From Buxus sempervirens (lineage: Eukaryota > Streptophyta > Magnoliopsida > Buxales > Buxaceae), in assembly GCA_947561395.2 (NCBI GenBank), contig OX387190.1, positions 30,684,858-30,748,857 of the forward strand: a DNA stretch of 64,000 nt. Direction: 5' to 3'. A model generated the notes under the pieces. It was not told where the DNA came from. It did no database searches and was given only the letters and a program-made list of their open reading frames with translations. Every line of letters begins with the position of its first letter. Position 1 is the stretch's first letter. Of this stretch, positions 32,625 through 43,300 are shown piece by piece. Position numbers and translations under genes: made by a program.

Positions 32625-35175
32625 TGTGCGCACCTAAAATCTGGCCTAGATCGCACACCGGGCGCACTTTCAGTGCATGCCACGGGACTTTTCGGAGTCG
32701 CCACTGCCTGAGAGTGCAGGCAGACACGGGTTTGCCCTAACCGGGTCTAAGTCTGGTCTGCGGCTTTTCTAGAGATCTAGCTAAGTCCTCGGTTACGTCC
32801 GGGGAAGTCCTAAAGACACCCCGGTCCGCCCCGCCGGTCTGACGGGTCCCTCGGGTCTCCCTGGTTTTTGAGTCAATCTCACCCTTCCTAAACCAGCATG
32901 CTGCCTTGTTGGGTCTGGCGGGGCCCTCTATAGGTGTGGGTCCCTTTTATTTTGATTTTATCTTTTTTTATTAATTTAAGTGAAGTGGGTCGGACCCGGG
33001 TCCCGTTGGAAGACCCGTGGGCTGCCATGGTTGGGCCTAGGGCCCAGTTGGGTTATTGGGTAACCCATTTGGTTATTTTATTAAGTTTTATTTATTTACA
33101 ATTTTAGTTTGGGCTTAGTGGGCTTGGAGTGGGCCCATTAGCCAGAGTCAAGTGTCCTTGGGCCTGTTTGTTGAAAACGGGCTTGGTTTAGGCTAGTCGG
33201 AATGTGGACCACACATGTGGGCCCGGGGTGTCTTGGTGGGCCCATCTAGGCCCATGGTCTGCCCGTATTTACTCTACGGTTTGGTCTGAACCATAATTTT
33301 AACACGGTTCAGACCGGACCGTATATTGAATATGGGCACGCCTGGTCAGTACATAAAATATGGGCTTCGCCCGATTTTACAAGTTTGCAACATTTTCAGT
33401 GGTGATCGATTTGGATGTCTTCTATTGTCATTCGGCAACCTCTGCTGGTGATCCTAGCACAATCTTATTGTGCAAATATCTTCACTTGGTTGCCAATCTT
33501 CATCTTTCCTCTTTAACGCTCCATTGCTTGTAAACCCACATGCATGAGGACTTTTAGAAGGGATAGAGGGAGGAAATCTTATGGGTTACAACAGATTCCC
33601 AAGGAGGACAACTCCCTCCGTAATGAATAGCCAAGATGTGAAAGTATCAATTTAACAAAAGAGAAATGGTGTTAGCTTGAGTCCTGTAACCAAAAGACAT
33701 TTTCTTTTCACCTCTTAGTTGGGTACCTTCACCATGGGGAACTCAATGCCGCGTACAATAAGAGCAAGCCGGTGAGATAAACGTAATGAAACAAATAGTA
33801 GATAAAGAGGATTTAAAAACAAAGTCAAATTTAAGACATGTTGAATATTACATTACCAGAAACATTCTTTTGCTATTACCTTCTTCTTGTTGATGTGTGA
33901 CGGTTTTCCAAGAATTTTGGCAGCGCTTCCGCACCTCCGTTGGATTTCACGAATTGATTTGAACAGGGCCTCTCTTGCTTTAGGTAAAAAGGGATTAGAG
34001 TTGAGGAGAAACTTGGACAGCGCTTCCGCGCTCCTTTAGATTTCCAAAAATGGGTTGAAAAGGGGGTTCTCCTACTTCCTAGATCGAAAGGGTAAAAGGG
34101 GAAGGGATTAGGTATGGTTGAGGGGTAAAATGGGAAGGAAAATTATGTTTGAAAGTGAAGTGGGGATTTTGGCAGAGTATGGGATGAGCAAAAACACAAG
34201 AGAGGAGAGGGGGAGTGAAGTGGGAGAGAGCAAAAGGGGAAGAAGAGAGGGGTTTGGTGCTTAGAATGGAATGGGGGGTGGCCCCCCTTTTATAGTTGAA
34301 AAAAATGACCTAAAAATGAATTTTAATGACCTTTTTTGACTGAATTTTAATTTTATGTTTTATGTAACTAAAACTTAAATATTTTTTATTCTCATCGAAT
34401 CCAACTCATTAAGCTTATCCATAGTATTGACATGTGGTTGATATTTTTTTGTTTATTTTTTATTTATCTTAATTTTTAGATTCTTTAAGATTTATTATTA
34501 TTTTATTCTTAAGATTTTTTGGTTAGAAGACACATGTGTTTTCTATTTTCTATTTTATTTTTGATTTAATTTAATCGTTAGATATTTACAAAATATTATT
34601 ATTTTATTCTTAGATTTTTATTTTTTTTGTCCTTTCTTCAATCTTGCCACATGTGCAGATTTTCCGAAATTTTTGACTGCTCAAAACTTTCTCATTTGAT
34701 ATCCGATTTCAGCAAACTTAGTGGCGTTGGAATCAGGTTGAGATTCCCTGTCCACTAAGCTAAAGTTTGGCAGCAAATTCGGGCTTTTCAGCAGAAGTGC
34801 GAATTCGCGTCCCGGAGCCAGTTTTGCTCATATCTCCTTATCCGGGACTCCGATTCCAGCAAACTCAGTTGCGTTGGAGTCGTGTTGACGCGCTCTTTCT
34901 GCTGATGTCCAATTGAGCAGCTAATTTGGAGTTTTGCAGAAAGCCGATTTCTGCTATTTCCAGATTTGACCAGCCCATAACTTCTTTATCCGGACTCCGA
35001 TTTGAGCAAACTCAGTGGCGTTAGAACCGTATCGGAATCCTCTTTCCAATGGTATAAAGTTTGGTAGTCAATTTGCACCTGATGAAAAAGTCAAAATTTT
35101 GACCCGTTCAGGTTTGAATTTTAATTTGACTTTTAATTTTCTTCATTTCAGGGGTGCAAAAATCAGGTGTCTACA
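32625..35175 (-). mobile_element. Family B Tat solo LTR inside the PMD-like gene
   Basis: The 2,551-bp segment is bounded by TGTGCGCACC (32625) and GGTGTCTACA (35175), flanked by CCTGG (32620-32624) and CCTAG (35176-35180), a 4/5 matching TSD. In minus orientation it has three GCAAACTCAGTTGCGTTGGA-like blocks (34720-35010), a TATA box (CTATAAAAGGGG, 34285-34296) and a decayed half-site array (33261-33365). There is no internal coding region. It interrupts the PMD-like gene right after the RRYAW motif. Confidence 0.9.
33261..33365. promoter_or_regulatory. Decayed half-site array with intact 14-bp phase
   Basis: Eight half-sites (GCCCGTA, TACGGTT, AACCATA, CACGGTT, GACCGTA, TATGGGC, GTCAGTA, TATGGGC) alternate with seven spacers all of exactly 7 bp. 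Several half-sites have drifted, yet the spacing has not. Both GCCCGTA-type and AACCG-type half-sites are present. Confidence 0.85.
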
Positions 35176-37289
35176 CCTAGGGCCCGCTCATATTTGGTAC
35201 TATTCTGGCTGGCCTGCGCCGATCAGTGAGCGGCCTCTCTACATCCAGAGGGGCTGGAGTTGGGTGCAGGTTCTTCTGGCCCTTCTTGCAGGTGAAATGT
35301 TTATTTCTTTTCTTTTTTCTCTCTTTCTCTTTTCCTTATCTCTCATTTTCTATTCCTCTAACTCTTTTCTTATTTTTGTAGTTTTTTGCTAGGGTTTATA
35401 TACCCTATTTCCGCCCTACCTCTACGATACCTGAGGAGACGTATCCCATGGCACTTAGATGGTGTCATGTAGAGCACGACTCTGAAAAGAGTCGTCCCAG
35501 GTCCGCCCGGGCCCACTTGGACAGGTTGTACCGGTCTGAGGTAATCTTCTTTAATTCCTCTATTTCTTCTTTTCTTTTCTTCCTGGATCACATATCTGAT
35601 GTCTTGTTCTGTTTTTCAGCTATTTGTCCCCAGGATGGAGGACATTCATGAGGTGCTAGCCCTGCAGGCAGCCAGAGATGATGCATTTGTCCCTGACCAG
35701 AGACGACAGAGATACCAATTCTTTATTGGTCAGCTGGGCAGCATCTGGTATTGCGGCGAGCGCTTCTTCTTTCAGCATGTGGGAGAGCCACGGATTCCTG
35801 CCATCCCGCCAGATACTACTCCTTTCTATCCTCCTATGCCTGTTGATCCTGCCCAGTTCTTGGATTGGACTGAGGCAGAGACATTATTGGAGGAGGGTGA
35901 CTATGATGCCTGGTTCAGGCGATCTTCTGTTGGGTGCCTCATGTCACCCATGCCTGTCCGTGGCGGAGTCACGGAGATAGGAGGGGTAGTGATTAGGGCC
36001 TATGACACTACGGTATGCTTTCTTCTTTTGTGATCTTCTATTTCTATTTCATCTGTCCTTAGCATTTTTCTGACTTCTTTCTTCTCTATTTCAGGAGGCT
36101 CAGTTGGCAGAGATCCGGTCTCGCTATGCTGATCTAGAGCGCCAGCGTGACGCCGCGATCGCCGAGCGGGATGCCCTCTATATTACCATCTCAGATCTCC
36201 GGGGGCAGCTAGCCAGAGCCCAGGGCCAGGAGGGTCCATCTGATGTACATGATCAGGCGGGTCCATCTGATGCACAGGACCAGGCGGGTCCATCTGATAC
36301 TCAGGTTAATTTCTTCTTTTATTTCCATTCCTGCTTTTGTATTTGTTTGTCTTGTTCTGACTGAATTTTTCTCTTAGTTTCAGGAGTACACAGCTGGTCC
36401 CTCTTCACCTGCTTCACCCGTGCCTATGCATTTCCGGGATGAGGTGTTTTCTGTGGCACGGGTGGAGTTCGTGACGTCTCCTAGTCCAGAGGAGGTTCCT
36501 GCAGCAGAACCCGAGGTCGAGGCTGATATTGTACCTGCTACTGAGGACGTGCCAGAGTCTGCCCCAGTAGCTGAGACGGCTCCTGCTACATCTGCTGATG
36601 TTGATATGGATTCGGCTGTGGATGCCGCTGTGGTAGAGCCTACCGTGGAGACTGCCGTGATGGAGGAGGCTACAGCTGATCCTGTAGAGCCCGAGGTGGA
36701 GATGACTGCTACTGAGCCTGTGGAGCCGGAGGTTGATGTACCTGGGACATCTGCTCCTGCTGGTCCTGTTAGTCCTGATATGGAGGATGCGGAGGTGACA
36801 CATGCTGCTGTTGATCCTTCTGCGGATTCTTCCCGTACAGAGTCTGATCCCGATTCTACGGGATATGTAGATACTTCAGGGTACGTCCCTCCTGATCATC
36901 CCACTGCTGGCCTTGTGCCTTTATATATGTGGCATGATATTCAGTCTGTTTTGAGCAGGATGACGCGTAGCACGGCCCGTAATGTTGTGCGGCATGTCTT
37001 TGAGCGCCGGCGATCTACAGGCCATGGTCGAGGCAGAGGACGAGGCCGTGGCCGTAAGAGCGGACCTGCATGGCCATTAGATTAGGATTCTTCCATGTAC
37101 CTTTGTATTTTTTTGCAAAAGTGATGTAAACATTCATATATATAAAAGAAGTTTGTTTTATTTCCATTTGTATTCTTTCTTCTTTATTTACAGTATTTAT
37201 TATCTGATGAATGTTAAAACAGGGACAGGTGAAGCTTAGGGAAACCAAAGAAATTAAAAATTCCCATTTTTTTTGCATTTTTTCGAAGG

Positions 37290-37419
37290 AACCGTACTTA
37301 TACTACGAGCAGGCTGTGCCCGTAAAGTTATTACGGGCGTGTGCTGCCCGTGAAATTTTCACGGTCAGGCGTGTCCGTGATTCCTATACGGGCGAGCCTT
37401 GCCCGTAATATAATTACGG
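37290..37419. promoter_or_regulatory. GCCCGTA/TACGGGC array upstream of the DUF7745-like gene
   Basis: About nine half-sites alternate in orientation with 7-bp spacers (one of 6), ending about 25 bp before a TATA box (CTATATAAAC, 37443-37452). The array falls between the 3' end of the PMD-like gene and the start of the next gene on the same strand. Confidence 0.88.
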
Positions 37420-37442
37420 AATTTACTGTCTTACGATTTTTT

Positions 37443-37452
37443 CTATATAAAC
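37443..37452 (+). promoter_or_regulatory. TATA box of the DUF7745-like gene
   Basis: CTATATAAAC lies about 90 bp upstream of the ATG at 37543. That leaves room for a short leader and fits a normal plant promoter. Confidence 0.75.
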
Positions 37453-37542
37453 TTCTAGGGAACATCATTGTGACACTTTTATTAATTGAAAAACTCCCTG
37501 AGCACGTCTTTTCTCGCTTTCCTTGGCTTCTTTGGCGCTTCC

Positions 37543-39334
37543 ATGGCTTCCCCTACGCCGCTTTCTCCTGCCTTTGAATCTCCTCCTGCAAGACAACCTG
37601 TTAGATCAAAACCTCCTAATCTTACCAGGTACAATATTGTGGATTCCTTTTATGATAGATGGGTTAACTCCATGACCCTTGATGAGGAGATTCGTTGGGA
37701 TTCCATTCACTTAGGGCATATCCTACACCTCCCTAAAATTCCCTTTAAGTGGGAAATCATTGAAGCTTTGATAGGCCATTGGGTACCTGAGCTGAATCTC
37801 TTCCGTTTTGATGACAAAGAGATGACTCCCACCATAGAAGAGATTGAAACCATCCTTGGCCTTAGATTTTCTGAAAAAGTTGTGAACCCACCCCTAAAGC
37901 TTAGTTATAAAAAAGAGGCTTCCACTTTCCTGGGTATAGGGAAGAAGGACTTAGGAAATTCTGATGCACTATTGACCTTGTCCAAGACCTTTTTGACTGA
38001 AAAACTTCTGAGGAGTAATGACAAGGACTCTAGGTTTAATGCATTGACCCTGATAGTGGTCAATCAGCTGCTTTTTCCACGGGGTGATGACCAGGTTGAC
38101 TTGGCTCTCATCTCAGTTATCTGTCAGGTTAGGGAACGCGAGAGGTTGGCCCCTATGATCCTAGCAGAGATATATCAGGCTCTTACTGATTGTTATTTCA
38201 GGAAGAAGAAACGCTTCCTTGCCTGCGCCCCTATCCTACAGGTAAAATATGCATGTATTTTTTTCTTCTATTTTTTTTTTCTATTCTTCCTTTCCTTTCT
38301 TTTTTTTTTTCTTTTCTTCTTCTTCTCTTTTTTTTTTTTTTCTTCTCTTTTTTTTTTTCCTTCTTCCTTTTTTCTTTTTTTTTCTTTTTCTTCTTTTTTT
38401 TCTTTTTGGAAATAAATTAAAATACTCCCTTTTTCTGCAGCTTTGGTTGCTTGACCATCTTAGCCAGGTAGAAGAAATAACTCGCCGCTTCTTTCCAAGA
38501 TTGAAAGTTCCTGTTTTGATGAGCAATAGGGGATGTCCTAACATCCAAGGTGGCAAGCAAGGCTGGTTCACTTTCTTGGGTACTCTCCAGGATGATCAAG
38601 TGAGATGGCCTGGCACTTCTCAGCCTACTCCAGAGACAGTGATTAGCTTTAGGGATAAAAATTTTCTGGCCCTAGCAGGCTTGAAATCTGCTGTTCTCTA
38701 TCTTCCTTTGAGGGTTCTTCGGCAATTTGGAGCGACCCAGGGAATTATGATTCCCACAGGTTATGAGAGCTTTATAGGGCCACTTACTTCAGCCACCATG
38801 GGGCTAAATGCTCAATTAATGAAAGAGTGGTCCTATGTTTGCTTTCTGCGGGGTCCAGTCTTTTCTGAGTCCCATGTGAAGGACTACCACTTCTGGATCA
38901 AGGAACAGGTGCAGAGTCATGCCCCAGTACCAGAGGATCCTCCTGCAGTTCTTCCTCCTACTTATGAGGACATTCTGGAGTCAGAAAGGGCAACTCATAA
39001 GCGGCTTCAACAAATATGGGTACGGGAGGCTCAAGAACTTAGGATAAAAGTCCTTGTTCTGGAGAGGAAGCTTGAAGAGCAGAAGTCTGGCCGCATTGCC
39101 ATAGAGAAGAAACTTGAAGAACAAAGGCAGGCTCGTCGCTTTGAAGTCCGTGTGATGCGGAAGAAGTATCAGGATTCCTTGGCTGACCTTAGGGCGTTGA
39201 AGAGCAAGCTTTCTTTTTCAGATGAGGTCATCTCCTTTTTGAGTGATCCTGATGCAGAGGGTGCTTCTGGAATCATTGCAACTCAGGCAGCTAGGATTAG
39301 GGAGCTTGAGGAGCAGTTAGGGAGTAGGGATTAG
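37543..39334 (+). CDS. DUF7745-like protein with coiled coil, antisense within element A
   Basis: Exons 37543-38241 and 38441-39334 (GT-AG intron, phase 0, 199 bp, almost pure pyrimidine) encode about 530 aa. I chose the ATG at 37543; the open frame upstream has only a TTG. The globular part (IRWDSIHLGHILHLPKIPFK, EMTPTIEEIETILGL, FNALTLIVVNQLLFP, LWLLDHLSQ, VLRQFGATQG) resembles the DUF7745 family, which is common in plant genomes and has no known function. Residues about 390-490 form a long coiled coil (LERKLEEQ, IEKKLEEQRQARR), suggesting oligomerisation. It is intact, has its own array and TATA box, and is transcribed opposite to gag-pol. Family assignment is from recall of its hallmark pattern. 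Confidence 0.75.
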
Positions 39335-39780
39335 ATTCTTTCATCATTTTTTTTTCTTTCATTTTTTTCCATACTTTTTTACAAAAGCAAACTCCATTAG
39401 TGGAAAGATATTAGATTTAATTCAAAAATAGGTTTTATATTATTGGCCTCAGAATTCTCAGATGCTTATAAAAACAGAAGTTTTATGAAAAAGTATTTGA
39501 TTTCTCATCATTGGCCAAAGTATAGTTTTTTTTTTTTTTTGAAAGCTGATCCAAAACACTTAATCACATATAATTAAAGGAATTAAAATCAGGTTGAATA
39601 ATGAAAAGGGTAGTCCAAGCAATAGGGAGAGACCAAATTTGTCTACCCCGTGACCCTTAGAATCATCCCCTAATGATTTTTCCTTCATGATTGGCCTTGC
39701 TAATCTGCCCAGTTTCCAGTGCTCATGCTGATTTGAAACTTAGACCCCATGATCAACTCAACCCTTGATTCTTTTTTTTT

Positions 39781-39811
<31 letters not shown>

Positions 39812-40324
39812 CTTTTTGCCCTTCTTGCCCCTAGTGCCAATTACGGTTTTCACTAGGGTTGGCCTCTGCATTCCGTCATCACCAATCTTACTCTGAAAGT
39901 TGAATGAATATACTAAAATCACCGAGGTCTTAATAATAGGACGAAACAAAGGCTAGGTTCGGTTTATGAAAGAAAAGGTATTAAAGGCTCAAAATTTTCT
40001 AAGTGTGAAAATGGGTCAACTGGACTTACAGTCATGGTGAATTCCATCCCATTCCTCTTCTTTTGTATTTGGCATTTATTTGCCCCTATTTTTTCTTCTT
40101 CTTTTTTTTTTTTTTCCTTTTTTTTTTTTCAAATTTTTTCTTTTTGCCCCTATTGGCCTTGCCCTTATTGGCCTTGCCCTTATTGGCCTTGCCCCAGTAT
40201 AAGGCTGTAAGTCCAGTTTGGGTTTAACAAAAAAAGACGAACAGGCTCAAATTGGTTTGACTAAGGATTCAAATTTTGGGATATAAAGAACAATGGCCTC
40301 AGATCATTTCCTAGTAATATTCAT
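39335..40324. other. Spacer between convergent pol and DUF7745-like gene
   Basis: Pyrimidine tracts lie at about 39768-39818 and 40090-40145. A 15-bp TTGGCCTTGCCCTTA unit is repeated about three times at 40151-40197. Degenerate copies of a block containing GGACGAAAC and AAAGGCTCAAA occur near 39936-39990 and 40230. The same block is found at 58998-59250 in the family B element, so this is a shared 3'UTR feature. No gene seen. Confidence 0.6.
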
Positions 40325-43300
40325 TCATGGAAAATATCTCTTTACTGTATCAGAGTTGATTGGCTCAGGAAAATCCTTCCCATCCATTTCTGTTAAGATG
40401 AGAGCACCCCCTGATAGGACCTTCTTGACCACATAAGGTCCTTCCCAATTTGGTTTAAACTTTCCACGAGGATCTTCCAAAAAGGGTAAAATCTTCTTTA
40501 ATACCAAATTTCCTTCTTGGAAAGTTCTGGGCTTCACCTTTTTATTGTAAGCCCTGGCCATCCTCTTACGATATAATTGGCCATGACTAAGTGCCTTCAA
40601 ACGTTTTTCTTCTATTAAATTGAGTTGATCATGTCTAGACTGTATCCATTCAGCTTCTTCTAATTCTGCTTCCATTAGCACTCTTAGTGAAGGTATTTCC
40701 ACTTCCACTGGTAAAACTGCTTCCATTCCATAGACTAAGGAGTATGGGGTTGCCCCTGTAGAAGTCCGGATTGAGGTTCTGTAAGCATGTAGAGCAAGTG
40801 GCAGCATTTCATGCCAATCTTTAAAACTCACTACCATCTTTTGAATAATCTTCTTTATATTCTTATTTGCTGCTTCCACTGCCCCATTCATCTTTGGTCT
40901 GTAAGGCGCTGACTTGTGGTGGGTAATCTGAAATTGTTCACACATCTTCCTCATGTCTTTGTTCTTAAGGTTTGAAGCATTGTCTGTTACTATGGCACTT
41001 GGCAAACCATAGCGGCAAATGATGTTGTGCTTCAAAAACTTAAGAACATGGCTACTCGTAATGTTTGCATAAGAAGCCGCTTCTACCCACTTGGTAAAAT
41101 AATCGATTGCTACAAGTATAAACCTGTGTCCATTTGATGCCTTTGGAGAGATCATTCCAATGACATCTATACCCCACATAGAAAAAGGCCACGGAGATGT
41201 CATACTGTGTAATTCACTTGGGGGTGCATTCTTGTTATCTGCGTACACTTGGCATAAATGACACCTTTTAACGTGCATATAGCAATCATGCTCCATAGTT
41301 GACCAGTAATATCCCAATCGCAGGATCTTCTTGGCAAGCATATGCCCATTCATATGGGGTCCACACACTCCTCCATGTACCGTTTCCACTATCCTTTCTG
41401 ACTCAGTCTTTGCAACACATCTAAGTAGTATATCATTGTGTGATCTTTTGTACAACTGCCCACCACTTAGTAAGAACTGTCCTGCCAGCCTCTGTATTGT
41501 TCTTTTCTCTGTAGAGGTGACATTTTCTGGTAAAGTTCGATCCTTTAGGAAATTCTTAATGTCTTGAAACCATGGCACTTCTTCTTCTGGGATTTCTTCT
41601 AAAACAAGGCAGTAAGCTGGTTCATCTCTGACTTCAATTTCTAATGGTCTAATATCAACCCCTTCTGGCATACTGACCATTGAAGCCAATGTTGCTAAAG
41701 CATCTGCAAACTGGTTTTTGGCCCTTGGCATATAATTGAAGGAAATTCGAGTAAATTTATTGCTTATTTCTTCCAAATACTGGTGATAAGGGATCAATTT
41801 GTGATCCTTGGTTTTCCATTCACCAGTTGTTTGGAAGATGATAAGACTCGAATCCCCATATACGTCAAGTTCCTCTACTTCATGATCTAAGGCTGCTTGT
41901 AACCCAATTATGCATGCTTCATACTCTGCTATATTGTTCGTGCATTGGAACCTTAACTTCACTGCGATCGGGATATGTGCCCCATCTGGCTTGATCAATA
42001 CAGCCCCTATTCCATTTCCATTCATATTGGCGGCCCCATCAAAAAACATTTGCCATGAGCTTTCACCTTCTTCCTCTTCAGCAAACAGGATTGCCTCATC
42101 AGGGAAGTTGGTCTTTAAGGGTTGGTATTCTGGTAAAGGGTGTGCAGCCAAGTGATCTGCAATGGCTTGACCCTTAATGGCCTTTTGTGTGATATAGGTG
42201 AGGTCAAATTCAGAGAGCAACAACTGCCACTTTGCTGTTCTGCCAGTTAAAGCTGGTTTCTCAAATAGATACTTCAAAGGGTCCATTCGGGATATCAATA
42301 AGGTGGAATGACTAAGGAAATAGTGCCTTAGTCTCTGAGTTGCCCATACTAAAGCACAACAAGTCTTTTCTAAAGGGGAATACTTTACTTCATATTCTGT
42401 AAATTTCTTACTCAGGTAGTAAATCGCCCTCTCCTTTCTGCCTGTATCGTCATGCTGTCCTAAGACACACCCCATTGATGTCTCCAAAACAGACAAGTAT
42501 AGGATTAGTGGCCTTCCTGGAGTTGGTGGTACTAGCACAGGTGGGTTTAATAAGTATTCCTTTATTGTGTCAAAGGCTTCTTGGCACTCATCATTCCAGA
42601 CTGTCGGGTTATTCTTTCTTAAAAGTTTGAAAATTGGTTCACAGATAGCGGTGAGCTGTGCTATGAACCGGCTTATGTACTGAATCCTCCCAAGAAAACC
42701 CCGAACTTCCCTCTCGGTTCTGGGTGATGGCATTTCAATGATGGCTTTAGCTTTAGCTGGGTCAATCTCAATTCCCCTTCTGCTTACTATAAAACCCAAT
42801 AATTTTCCTGATGTAGCCCCAAAGACACACTTAGCAGGGTTAAGCCTTAGACTGTATTTCCTAAGCCGGTCAAATACCTTCTTCAAGTTGATCAAGTGGT
42901 CTTCTTCCTCACATGATTTGGCTATCATATCATCCACATAAACCTCCATCTCCTTATGGATCATATCATGGAATAAGGCTGTCATGGCCCTCTGGTAGGT
43001 TGCCCCAGCGTTCTTAAGTCCAAATGGCATGACAGTGTAGTGGAAGGTACCCCAAGGGGTGATAAAGGCTGTCTTCTCTTGGTCTTCCTTAGCCATCTTA
43101 ATCTGATTGTATCCAGAAAACCCGTCCATGAATGAGAACAGGCTATGTACAGCGGTGTTATCCACCAAGATGTCTATGTGTGGAAGTGGAAAATCATCCT
43201 TTGGACTTGCCTTATTCAAATCTCTATAATCTACGCACATTCTGACCTTTCCATCCTTCTTTGGTACTGGCACTATATTTGCAAGCCATTCGGGGTATGT

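Larger units (their letters stand above)
31578..37085 (+). pseudogene. Plant-mobile-domain-like gene, seven coding exons, broken by a solo LTR
   Basis: Coding parts are 31578-31742, 31821-32624 (then the nested LTR), 35181-35291, 35382-35540, 35620-36012, 36095-36304 and 36384-37085. All introns are GT-AG and phase 0; without the LTR the frame is open throughout (about 847 aa). After an Arg/Gly-rich N-terminus comes a region resembling the plant mobile domain / aminotransferase-like domain (PSDFTLITGIRMIG, ARRYAW, VYIPYFRPTST, EDIHEV). A coiled coil (QLAEIRSRYADLERQRDAAI), an acidic Pro/Glu/Val-rich stretch and an Arg-Gly tail (GHGRGRGRGRGRK) follow. Such domains occur in MAIN/MAIL1 nuclear proteins and in some transposable elements. 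The gene lies antisense to element A, between pol and the 3' LTR. The family match is from motif memory, not a search. Confidence 0.78.

Noticed and set aside
38249-38420. Very Phe-rich membrane-like peptide
   Set aside because: It is translation of the pyrimidine-rich intron of the DUF7745-like gene.
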